Below, in pieces: positions 6,965 to 13,639 of a stretch of DNA of 22,316 nucleotides. The stretch comes from Oscillospiraceae bacterium (GTDB taxonomy: Bacteria; Bacillota; Clostridia; Oscillospirales; Oscillospiraceae): the NCBI GenBank assembly GCA_031266955.1, contig JAISAA010000083.1, forward strand, positions 1 through 22,316, given 5' to 3'. Below the pieces are notes generated by a model that ran no database searches, had not been told where the DNA came from, and was given only the letters and a program-made list of their open reading frames with translations. Position 1 is the stretch's first letter, and every line of letters starts with the position of its first letter. A program made the position numbers and the translations under genes.

Positions 6965-8788
6965 ATGTTCGGAACTTACGAAAAATTTGATTTGGTGCGC
7001 GCGCCCTACGCCCGCCGCGGCTCGGTGATCTATTTATATGAGGATTTTAATAAGCGCGGGCTGCTGCGCCTCGGTATGCACAAGTCCGGGGATATGATCT
7101 CCGGCACGGACTTTTTGTTCGACGTCGCGATGATCAAAAACGGCGCCGCCGTCCCCTACACGTATTTCGCCGACGCGGGAAGCCTGAAGCTCTCGAGCGG
7201 CGACGCTTACATAGAGTTCGCGATCACGGACCGCCGGCATCTGCGCGTCCGCGGACGCGGCGCGGGTGCGCGGCTTACGCTTATATCGACGAATCCGCTT
7301 CCGCCGGCGCAAAGTCCTGAAGCTGAGAACGGTTTTGAACCGACGCCCGGTCGCGCGCTGCGCGGGATATACTCAAAGCCCTCCGGCGGCGTCGAGGCCG
7401 ATTTCGGCAAATACGGCAGGGTGTTCATAAAGGCGCTCGCCGGGGCGTTCCACTATGAAGCGCCGTACAGCGGATATCATTACGGCTCGCTCTCGTACAA
7501 TTTCCTGCCCGACGTCGTAACGGGCGTATTCGACGCCGCGCTGCACGAATACGACGGCGAGGATATCTATCCCTATGGCAGGTACGAGCCCTTCGAGCAG
7601 CTCGTCGCGGACAACATCGCGGATTTCGAGAGCTTTAAGAGCAATTACAGCCCCGTCGCCCACGGCTATGAGGAGACGGCGAATTACGCCGTGTGGACGA
7701 TCTGGAGCCACCGCGTCGATCCGCGCGGGTATATCAAGTCGCCCGTTATGATACTGCACCATCAATGGGCGATAGTCGCGGCGAGCTGGCAGCAAAGCTA
7801 TAACGCGATGCCGATGCGACGCAACCTTAAAGAGGCGTGGCGGCAGATTTGCACGATGTTCGAGTATCAGGACGAGCGCACGGGGCGGCTGCCCGGTATG
7901 ATAGCGTATTCGGGCGCGGTGGCCGGTTTGCAGCCGCCGTTCCAGGGCTTCGCGCTGGAATTTTTGCTCCGCAACGCCGGAGATGATTTCGTCCCGAGGG
8001 AGGAATGCAAAAAGATGTATCCCAAGTTCGCCAAATGGGTGAATTACTGGACGACCTACCGCGCGTCCAACCTCGGCGGCGACGTCACGGAGATTCAGAG
8101 CCCGCACGAATCCGGCTGGGACGACGCCTCAAACTTCAAGGACGGCTTTCCGGCGTCAGACCCGAACACGATGGCGTTTCTCGTGCTGCTTATGGAGTGC
8201 ACGGCGCGCCTCGCCCGCGGCGCCGGTATGCGGAAGGAATCTATGGAATGGCTCGTCCGCGCGGATAGGATGACGAAAAAAATAGTGGACGACTTCTGGG
8301 ACGGCGAAAAATTCGCGACGAATGTGAAAGGCCAGCCTGTAGATTCTATGAGCCTCGCCTGCTATCAGCCGATAATTCTCGGCAAACGGCTCCCGAAAAA
8401 AATCATAGATAAGGTCGCGGAGCGCCTGATGGCCCCCGGCGAATGGCTGACCGAAATCGGATTGGCTTCCGAGAGTATGAAATCTCCGCTTGTGACGTTC
8501 GGGATAAGCTTTGTGTGCGGCCGCGTCGTCGCCCCGCAGAATATGATAATCTCCGTGGGGCTGCAAGCCGCGGGCAAGCACAAGGAAGCGGCGGAGATAG
8601 CGCGGCGGTACTGCGACCAGGTCAAAAAAGAGGGCGTGATCCTCGGCTTCGCGCCATACGACCATTTCCCGCTGACCGGCGAGCCCGCGCCCGACCAGCC
8701 GCGCCCGTTCGCCACGGACGGCTGGCCGTGGAATTCGTGGAGCGCGAACTGCTTTATGACGATGGCGTCCAGCGTGCTAACGGAATAG
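6965..8788 (+). CDS. Putative glycoside hydrolase, MGH1/GH63-like (alpha/alpha)6 fold
   Basis: A 607-aa protein without signal peptide, so probably cytoplasmic. The N-terminal beta-sandwich-like region (about 1-220) is followed by an (alpha/alpha)6-like region with ANYAVWTIWSHRVDPRGYI, then SPHESGWDDASNF (Glu382, Trp385, Asp386), DPNTMAFLVLLMECTARLA and the C-terminal TDGWPWNSWSANCFMTMAS. The ESGWD motif carries the likely general-acid aspartate in trehalase/GH63/MGH1-type enzymes; I could not place the general base with confidence. The substrate is unknown, perhaps a small alpha-linked oligosaccharide or glycoside. AGGAGGT overlaps the stop of the upstream paralogue 12 bp before the ATG, so the two are one operon. 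There is no transporter or regulator next to them to hint at the sugar. Confidence 0.7.
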   Translation: MFGTYEKFDLVRAPYARRGSVIYLYEDFNKRGLLRLGMHKSGDMISGTDFLFDVAMIKNGAAVPYTYFADAGSLKLSSGDAYIEFAITDRRHLRVRGRGAGARLTLISTNPLPPAQSPEAENGFEPTPGRALRGIYSKPSGGVEADFGKYGRVFIKALAGAFHYEAPYSGYHYGSLSYNFLPDVVTGVFDAALHEYDGEDIYPYGRYEPFEQLVADNIADFESFKSNYSPVAHGYEETANYAVWTIWSHRVDPRGYIKSPVMILHHQWAIVAASWQQSYNAMPMRRNLKEAWRQICTMFEYQDERTGRLPGMIAYSGAVAGLQPPFQGFALEFLLRNAGDDFVPREECKKMYPKFAKWVNYWTTYRASNLGGDVTEIQSPHESGWDDASNFKDGFPASDPNTMAFLVLLMECTARLARGAGMRKESMEWLVRADRMTKKIVDDFWDGEKFATNVKGQPVDSMSLACYQPIILGKRLPKKIIDKVAERLMAPGEWLTEIGLASESMKSPLVTFGISFVCGRVVAPQNMIISVGLQAAGKHKEAAEIARRYCDQVKKEGVILGFAPYDHFPLTGEPAPDQPRPFATDGWPWNSWSANCFMTMASSVLTE

Positions 8789-8808
8789 CCGCGCGGAATT
8801 ACAATGCG

Positions 8809-8842
8809 GCGCGCCGCGAAGCGTTTCCGCTTCGCGGCGCGC
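8809..8842 (+). terminator. Strong 15-bp hairpin after the glycosidase pair
   Basis: A perfect 15-bp GC-rich stem, 8809-8823 with 8828-8842, has a 4-nt TTTC loop. It lies 20 bp after the stop codon. There is no T-run on the 3' side (ACCTTAAAAA follows), so it may be a 3'-end stabilising or Rho-assisted structure rather than a textbook terminator. Confidence 0.55.
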
Positions 8843-8857
8843 ACCTTAAAAATGCGC

Positions 8858-8886
8858 TTGTATTTTACCGTGCGCCATATTATAAT
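8858..8886 (+). promoter_or_regulatory. Promoter upstream of tRNA-Leu(CAA)
   Basis: TTGTAT at 8858-8863, a 17-bp spacer and a perfect TATAAT at 8881-8886. The predicted start is near 8893, about 100 nt upstream of the tRNA, so the transcript would begin with the hairpin cluster at 8911-8986. It could also feed the island genes from 9132, since no terminator is seen between. Confidence 0.65.
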
Positions 8887-8910
8887 GTAAACGGTTATAG
8901 AATGCGATGT

Positions 8911-8986
8911 CGCGGCAAAGCCGCGTACCCAGTGCCCGCAGGCACGTTAAATGAAACATAATTTAATCGGCAAAGCCGATTAAATT
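8911..8986 (+). repeat. Cluster of three short hairpins with tiny loops
   Basis: Three perfect inverted repeats stand in a row: CGCGGC-AAA-GCCGCG (8911-8925), GTGCC-CGCA-GGCAC (8932-8945) and a 12-bp stem 8960-8971/8975-8986 with AAA loop, whose core is again CGGC-AAA-GCCG. No coding sequence is seen in 8789-8993. The function is unknown; they may be processing signals of the tRNA precursor or small dispersed palindromic elements. Confidence 0.6.
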
Positions 8987-8993
8987 TGCACAC

Positions 8994-9078
8994 GCCGGTG
9001 TGATGGAATGGTAGACGTGAAGCACTCAAAATGCTTTGCCCATCGGGCGTGCCGGTTCGAGTCCGGCCACCGGCACCA
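8994..9078 (+). tRNA. tRNA-Leu (anticodon CAA)
   Basis: The acceptor GCCGGTG (8994-9000) pairs with CACCGGC (9068-9074). The anticodon stem AAGCA/TGCTT has loop CTCAAAA (anticodon CAA). The long variable arm is typical of tRNA-Leu. The T-arm GCCGG-TTCGAGT-CCGGC, discriminator A and encoded CCA (9076-9078) are present. The AT-rich accessory island begins directly after its 3' end. Confidence 0.96.
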
Positions 9079-9131
9079 TAGCGAATTAACGCGGAAGATA
9101 CAACGTCTTTTTTCGAAAGAAGGAAAATAGA

Positions 9132-9473
9132 GTGGCGAAAAATATTGCGGCAAATGTCAACGGCATAGATGTTTTTATTGAAACTTCTGAAACACTAATG
9201 TTGCCGATGGCCTCAAACGAGCCGTTAGAACGCGGTTTCGGAAACAATGTAAAAACTAAGGTTGAAGATTCTTTTGTCAAAGCCAAGCAGACGATATTTG
9301 GTATAGCAGAAGAGTTCGGAAAGGAACTGCGGATACGCCCGGATATGCCAGATGAAGTCAAGTTTGAATTCGCTTTTTCATTATCGTCAGAAGCGAATGC
9401 TTGGATTTTAACGTGCAGAAGCAGTTCGTCCATCAATGTCAAATTAAAATGGGCAATGAAGGAGGGGAAATAA
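9132..9473 (+). CDS. Trypsin-co-occurring domain 1 (TRYCO1, CU044_2847-type) protein
   Basis: A 113-aa soluble protein. The C-terminal two thirds follow the TRYCO1 pattern: a helix with EDSFVKAKQTIFGIAEEFGKEL, then PDEVKFEFAFSLSSEANAWI, and a last strand SINVKLKW. Such small domains are found fused to or beside trypsin-like proteases, caspases and NTPase modules in bacterial conflict systems, where they are thought to act as adaptors or effector-associated domains. The start is GTG with GAAGGA upstream; no ATG fits. Its stop overlaps the caspase start by one base (TAATG), strong evidence of translational coupling. Base composition is clearly more AT-rich than in the flanking genes. The family call is made by pattern and not verified by a search. 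Confidence 0.7.
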   Translation: MAKNIAANVNGIDVFIETSETLMLPMASNEPLERGFGNNVKTKVEDSFVKAKQTIFGIAEEFGKELRIRPDMPDEVKFEFAFSLSSEANAWILTCRSSSSINVKLKWAMKEGK

Positions 9474-10447
9474 TGTCGAGGAAAGCTCTTGTTATCGGGA
9501 TAAATGATTACACATCATGCCCGTTGCGCGGATGTGTTAACGATGCAACCGAAGTATTTAAGCTACTGCAGCATAACGCTGATGGCTCGCCCAATTTTGG
9601 CGTGAACTTGAATACGTCAATAAAAACGCGCTCTGAGTTAAGCACTGCCGTTTCACAATTGTTTTCGGGTACTGATGATATTGCCCTGCTTTATTTTTCT
9701 GGTCACGGATACATAAATGAGCTTGGCGGATTCATTGTTACACCCGACCATTCAAAATATGACGAGGGGGTTTCGATGAATGATATTTTGCAGTGGGCAA
9801 ATAGATCAAAGTGCAAAAATAAAATAATAATCTTTGACTGCTGTCATGCAGGAGCAATGGGTACAGAACCCTCAAATATTACAGATGCTTCATCTATCGG
9901 TGCCGGGTTGACAGTGCTAACTGCATCGGGGCAACACGAATCCGCCATTGAGATAAACGGTCACGGGGTATTTACCAATTTACTACTGACAGCATTGGAG
10001 GGCGGTGCCGCCGATCTAAAAGGAGAGGTGTCGCCGGGTGGAATTTACGCTTACATAGATAAAGCATTAGCTGAATGGGAACAACGGCCGATGTTCAAAA
10101 CAAATATTAGCTCGTTTGTTTCTTTGCGCTCTACCGATCCGCCAATTCCGCAGCAAGTAATTCGTTATATTGCAAACCTTTTCCCAAATAGAGATGATGA
10201 ATACCAACTCAATCCATCGTATGAATTTACAAACACACCCGAAGGTCAGCCACAAAATCCTGTTGAACCTTATGCAACACCGGATCATGTGAGAATATTC
10301 AAAGAGTTGCAATTGCTGGAAAGGGTTGGCCTGATCGTTCCAGTCGGTGAGGAGCATATGTACTTTGCTGCTATGAATAAAAAATCCTGCAAGCTAACAC
10401 CAATCGGCCAACATTATTGGAACCTTGTAAATAAAAATAGATTTTAG
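9473..10447 (+). CDS. Caspase-like (peptidase C14 family) protease
   Basis: A 324-aa protein with an N-terminal caspase/metacaspase p20-like domain (about 1-220). It opens with KALVIGINDYTSCPLRGCVNDA, the classic first strand of bacterial caspase homologues. The catalytic dyad is His78 in ALLYFSGHGY and Cys124 in IIIFDCCHAG. A linker (about 220-275) leads to a C-terminal module (VRIFKELQLLERVGLIVPVG ... KLTPIGQHYWNLV) that looks winged-helix-like and might sense or bind a partner. The ATG at 9473 overlaps the preceding stop, with GGAGGGG 5 nt upstream. In established bacterial systems such proteases are activated on infection and cleave host or partner proteins, killing the cell or arresting growth. 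Here a TIR-like protein is the next gene. Activity is inferred from intact catalytic residues. Confidence 0.88.
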   Translation: MSRKALVIGINDYTSCPLRGCVNDATEVFKLLQHNADGSPNFGVNLNTSIKTRSELSTAVSQLFSGTDDIALLYFSGHGYINELGGFIVTPDHSKYDEGVSMNDILQWANRSKCKNKIIIFDCCHAGAMGTEPSNITDASSIGAGLTVLTASGQHESAIEINGHGVFTNLLLTALEGGAADLKGEVSPGGIYAYIDKALAEWEQRPMFKTNISSFVSLRSTDPPIPQQVIRYIANLFPNRDDEYQLNPSYEFTNTPEGQPQNPVEPYATPDHVRIFKELQLLERVGLIVPVGEEHMYFAAMNKKSCKLTPIGQHYWNLVNKNRF

Positions 10448-10459
10448 GAGGACACGAAA

Positions 10460-10834
10460 ATGGCAAAACGTATTTTTATCAGCTTCGCAATTGAGGATGA
10501 AAACCTCAGAAATATGCTTGTTGGACAAGCAAGGAATGATAACTCCCCATTTGCGTTCGTAGACATGTCTGTAAAACAGCCGTGGGATCATGCTTGGAAA
10601 ACACAGTGCAGAACAAAAATCAAGGGTTGCAACGGCGTAATAGCGATAGCTACAAACAACTCCAGAAGTGCCGACGGTCAGATTTGGGAAATCAACTGCG
10701 CGCGCGAGGAAGGAATACCCGTGTGTGGTGTTTGGGGGCACTCCAATCAAACACCGACTATAAAGGCTATGGACGGTGTCAGAACAGTTTATTGGACTTG
10801 GGATAACATCAAAAATTGGCTTGCCACATTGTAG
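10460..10834 (+). CDS. MTH538/ThsB-type TIR-like protein
   Basis: A 124-aa single-domain protein. It has the MTH538/DUF1863 TIR-like pattern found in Thoeris ThsB: strand KRIFISFAIEDENLR, a middle segment FAFVDMSVKQPW, R/K-rich helix ending KGCNGVIAIATNNS, then IWEINCAREEGIPVCGVWG. Glu77 in the WEI motif is at the position of the catalytic glutamate of NAD-cleaving TIR domains. ThsB-like proteins make cyclic ADP-ribose-type signals after phage recognition. The gene lies 12 bp after the caspase with GGAGGA as ribosome binding site, so the likely role is to make the signal that switches the protease on. The family pattern is clear; enzymatic activity and the partner are inferences. Confidence 0.82.
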   Translation: MAKRIFISFAIEDENLRNMLVGQARNDNSPFAFVDMSVKQPWDHAWKTQCRTKIKGCNGVIAIATNNSRSADGQIWEINCAREEGIPVCGVWGHSNQTPTIKAMDGVRTVYWTWDNIKNWLATL

Positions 10835-10865
10835 ATCGGCTTTCTGATACAAAGGAGGGTGCGCT

Positions 10866-12836
10866 ATGGTATTGTTTTGTGATTTTTTGATGGTTGTTGT
10901 GATTCATATTATCTGCATGGCTACCGATGCCGGGTTTAGGGAGTTTTTTCTTTTTGCGATTCTCAACAATTATAACCAGTACATAGATAGAGTAGAAAAC
11001 CTTGATAAAAGTAAAATACCATTTTTAGATATTGCTGCGCATGGGCGAGGATTAAGGTTGCGACTTCGCACTTATTTGAGCTGTTATATCTTCTTTTTCA
11101 TCTTTGTTGCATTTTGTAAAATCAGCGTCTATCTCTTTTCTTGGTCGTCGATTGTGATGGCGTTGTTGCCTGCAGTTTACTGCGCGATAACGCCTATTTT
11201 TAATCGGGTTATGTGTTTGTATCAAGGGGTAAAAAAATCGCAAAACTCGAAAAAAGAAAAGATAATTAGAGCAATAGGCTGGTTGTTATCAGTTATGATT
11301 GCCGCCCCTGCATTCTACTTTATATTTATTACTTCAAGTTTTTCATTTTGGCAAAATATCTTGATTGCGATAGCCTGCTATGCCGTTCTTTATCTGTCGG
11401 CCTGGATAGAGAATGTCGTTTTTTCCATTGGGAGAAAATATCACGAAGTTCCATTTGGAGACAGTGCCGACGATAGCTGCATCCTTTATTTACGTTCATT
11501 CAAAGACGATAAAATGAAGATGTATTTCCCGTTCGTTTCGGAAGAAAACCTATTGTCGCTTACTCTATTTCCGCGAAGCACCTTTGAAGAAGTTGTTTCG
11601 CAAGGTGTATTTACTTTTGGAGAGTTAGTAGCTATGGGACGCCCTGACGAGCCGATTCAGAGGTTTGGGGCATTGAAAACATACTCGTCGAATGAGGAAT
11701 GGCAAGCGTTGGTGCAAAAAACTGCCGCGAAATCGAAAATGATCATATGTGTAGCAGCCAATACAGGGGCTTTTGAATGGGAGATGAAATTAGTCAAAAG
11801 TATGGGGCTACAGCATAAAACTGTAGTTCTTGTGCCTCCGATAAATGATGAATCAGCATTTTACCGATTGTTTCAAGCGTTGATAACATTTCGTACATCC
11901 GACGAAAATGATGATTATATCGGTCGCCTTGAAGATGCTGATTTTTCACTTGCAATGGCTCCGTCTTTTTCTATTGCTGAGAATGACGAAATCAAGTGGG
12001 GCATATATGCGGGGAGAGACTACGGTGCATATATGTTAGTGTTATTATTGTATGGAATAATATTCCCTAAAATTCTCAACGATCAGAATACTGGTGTTAG
12101 GACTAATTTGCCTCCAATATCGACAAAACCAAAGCGGATCCCTGCCAGAGAATCAATTACTCTGATAAAAAACAGAAAGATGTTGACCTTTGCCGAAAAT
12201 GATAATTTTCTTGAAGCCATAATAGAATGCGAGAAGCTGTTGAGCAGCGAGCAGGGTGACATATTTACAATGCTGCGTTTTACTTACGGAAAATTACTTT
12301 GTTGTGCAGATCGGAACAATGAGGCGCTCAAAGAATATCTATGGTTGGAAGAAAAGTGCAGAAGCATGGATTGGGTGTGGACTTATTCTGAGATCACGGG
12401 CATCCCTTTTGCACAAGAGGCAAAGCTATTTCGGGCAGATATCCTGCGTGATGTTATTGAAATATGCAGGAAAATTGATGACATCAAGGGTTATAATGAG
12501 GCGATTGGTTTATTGTTGGGAATAGGTGAAGATATTTTCGACAAGAAGATTATTGCAGAAGCACATTATGATTTTACTCTTTGGTATCAAAAACACGAAG
12601 AGGCTATTGAACACGCCACAAAAGCAAAAAAGCTTTATAAGGAATTAGGCAACTTTGAAAAGGTCGCGAACTGTTGCGAAATTCTATCCAGAGTATATGA
12701 GCGCTTAGAACACTATGAAACGGCGTTGCATTATGCCCAAAAGGCTCAGGGAATGTATTTTCAGCTAGAAATTGTTGGAGATGAAAGCGACTTGGATGAA
12801 CGTGTGAAAGTGTTGGCTGAAAAATGCTTGACGTGA
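10866..12836 (+). CDS. Membrane protein with TIR-like middle domain and C-terminal TPR-like repeats
   Basis: A 656-aa protein in three parts. The N-terminus (about 1-182) has four to five hydrophobic helices, near 1-18, 70-90, 94-112, 138-158 and 162-182. A cytoplasmic middle domain (about 203-345) begins SCILYLRSFKDDK and contains SNEEWQALVQKTAAKSKMII, EWEMKLVKSMG (Glu306) and HKTVVLVPP. Its layout parallels the TIR-like protein just upstream (SF.ED loop, hydrophobic strand, WE helix, terminal strand), so I infer a divergent TIR-like fold. The C-terminal 430-656 is helical with TPR-like pairs (HEEAIEHATKAKKLYKELG, HYETALHYAQKAQGMYFQLE). The start has AAGGAGGG 6 nt upstream and lies 31 bp after the TIR-like gene, in one apparent operon. 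A membrane sensor, scaffold or effector is plausible. I do not recognise the full architecture. Confidence 0.65.
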   Translation: MVLFCDFLMVVVIHIICMATDAGFREFFLFAILNNYNQYIDRVENLDKSKIPFLDIAAHGRGLRLRLRTYLSCYIFFFIFVAFCKISVYLFSWSSIVMALLPAVYCAITPIFNRVMCLYQGVKKSQNSKKEKIIRAIGWLLSVMIAAPAFYFIFITSSFSFWQNILIAIACYAVLYLSAWIENVVFSIGRKYHEVPFGDSADDSCILYLRSFKDDKMKMYFPFVSEENLLSLTLFPRSTFEEVVSQGVFTFGELVAMGRPDEPIQRFGALKTYSSNEEWQALVQKTAAKSKMIICVAANTGAFEWEMKLVKSMGLQHKTVVLVPPINDESAFYRLFQALITFRTSDENDDYIGRLEDADFSLAMAPSFSIAENDEIKWGIYAGRDYGAYMLVLLLYGIIFPKILNDQNTGVRTNLPPISTKPKRIPARESITLIKNRKMLTFAENDNFLEAIIECEKLLSSEQGDIFTMLRFTYGKLLCCADRNNEALKEYLWLEEKCRSMDWVWTYSEITGIPFAQEAKLFRADILRDVIEICRKIDDIKGYNEAIGLLLGIGEDIFDKKIIAEAHYDFTLWYQKHEEAIEHATKAKKLYKELGNFEKVANCCEILSRVYERLEHYETALHYAQKAQGMYFQLEIVGDESDLDERVKVLAEKCLT

Positions 12837-12951
12837 TAAGCAGCCAATAACGCAAAAAACGGGAAAGGGCGCAAGTGTGGTTACAAGACAAAATTATAAT
12901 GTGATTATCGAAAAAGCTGAAATTACTTTGTCAGAAGGAATGGTCATAAAC

Positions 12952-13485
12952 ATGAAAACTATAGAAACAGAACGGCTGATTTTACGCGGTTGGCGGATCG
13001 GCGATTTGGATGACCTCTATGAATACGCAAAAAATCCGGATGTAGGTTCGATGACGGGCTGGGAGCCCCATTCAAGCAAGGAAGTATCTTTAAGCTTTCT
13101 GAAATCTTTTATTGAAAATGATGAGAGGTGGGCGATCGTATTAAAGGAAAACGGAAAGGTCATTGGCTCGTTGAAGATATATCCCGACAGGGATCGCGGA
13201 AAATATGACGCAAGATATATAAATTATGTTCTTTCGGCCGATTACTGGGGGCGGGGGATAATGACAGAGGCTGTAAAACGCGTTATAAAATACGCTTTTG
13301 AAGAGATGAATATCGATTTGATATCTGTTTTCCATTATCCTCATAATATTCGCTCCAAGCGCGTCATTGAGAAGTGCGGTTTTCAATATGAAGTCACACT
13401 CAGGCAGACATGCAAAATATATGACGGACAAGTTTTCGATGCTGTTTGCTATTCTATATTAAAATCTGAATATTGCGGAGAATAA
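12952..13485 (+). CDS. GNAT N-acetyltransferase, RimJ/RimL-like
   Basis: A 177-aa acetyl-CoA-dependent acetyltransferase. It starts with the family hallmark IETERLILRGW, then has a GSLKIYPD strand, YVLSADYWGRGIMTEAVKRV (the acetyl-CoA-binding Q/GxxGxG/A-like loop and helix) and HYPHNIRSKRVIEKCGFQYE near the C-terminus. Members acetylate ribosomal-protein N-termini, other proteins or antibiotics; the substrate cannot be told here. ATG 12952 is chosen from family alignment with AAGGA 12 nt upstream; a GTG at 12877 in the same frame would add 25 unmatched residues. It shares the AT-rich composition of the upstream operon but is separated from it by more than 100 bp, so it may be a passenger rather than a component. 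Confidence 0.82.
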   Translation: MKTIETERLILRGWRIGDLDDLYEYAKNPDVGSMTGWEPHSSKEVSLSFLKSFIENDERWAIVLKENGKVIGSLKIYPDRDRGKYDARYINYVLSADYWGRGIMTEAVKRVIKYAFEEMNIDLISVFHYPHNIRSKRVIEKCGFQYEVTLRQTCKIYDGQVFDAVCYSILKSEYCGE

Positions 13486-13486
13486 G

Positions 13487-13508
13487 CATTCCGGGCTTTG
13501 GCGGAATG
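13487..13508 (+). other. Hairpin at the right edge of the AT-rich island
   Basis: CATTCCG (13487-13493) pairs with CGGAATG (13502-13508) across an 8-nt loop, directly after the acetyltransferase stop. There is no T-run, so it is at best a weak terminator. Composition turns GC-rich immediately after. Confidence 0.35.
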
Positions 13509-13538
13509 GCTTACTCGCCGAGGCCGGCAATAAAGCTA

Positions 13539-13567
13539 TTGCGCGCCGCGCCGCTTTATGCTATACT
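13539..13567 (+). promoter_or_regulatory. Promoter of cysE-cysS
   Basis: TTGCGC at 13539-13544, a 17-bp spacer, and TATACT at 13562-13567. The expected start is near 13574, leaving a leader of about 65 nt before cysE. This is too short for a T-box, so no tRNA-responsive leader is seen. Confidence 0.65.
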
Positions 13568-13639
13568 GCGGAAAGACTTAATAATTTTGATTGAGGAAGG
13601 GGTATGCGTTATGAGCCGCGGCGGAAAGGAAGACGTGCG

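Noticed and set aside
8911..8986. CRISPR-like or riboswitch-like array
   Set aside because: The three hairpins differ in stem sequence, have no constant repeat-spacer spacing, and no cas genes or known aptamer motif are nearby.
12877..12951. Longer acetyltransferase starting at GTG 12877
   Set aside because: The extra 25 residues do not match the RimJ/RimL family start, which aligns to ATG 12952; the GGGAAAGGG before the GTG keeps it a minor possibility.
13486..13540. Right-hand duplicate of the tRNA-Leu(CAA) 3' end as an attachment site
   Set aside because: I looked for the last 15-20 bases of the tRNA near the island's right border and found only a trivial CCGGCA match.
13568..13639. T-box leader for cysE-cysS
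   Set aside because: The leader from the predicted start is about 65 nt, too short for a T-box, and the 64-bp cysE-cysS gap is also too short.
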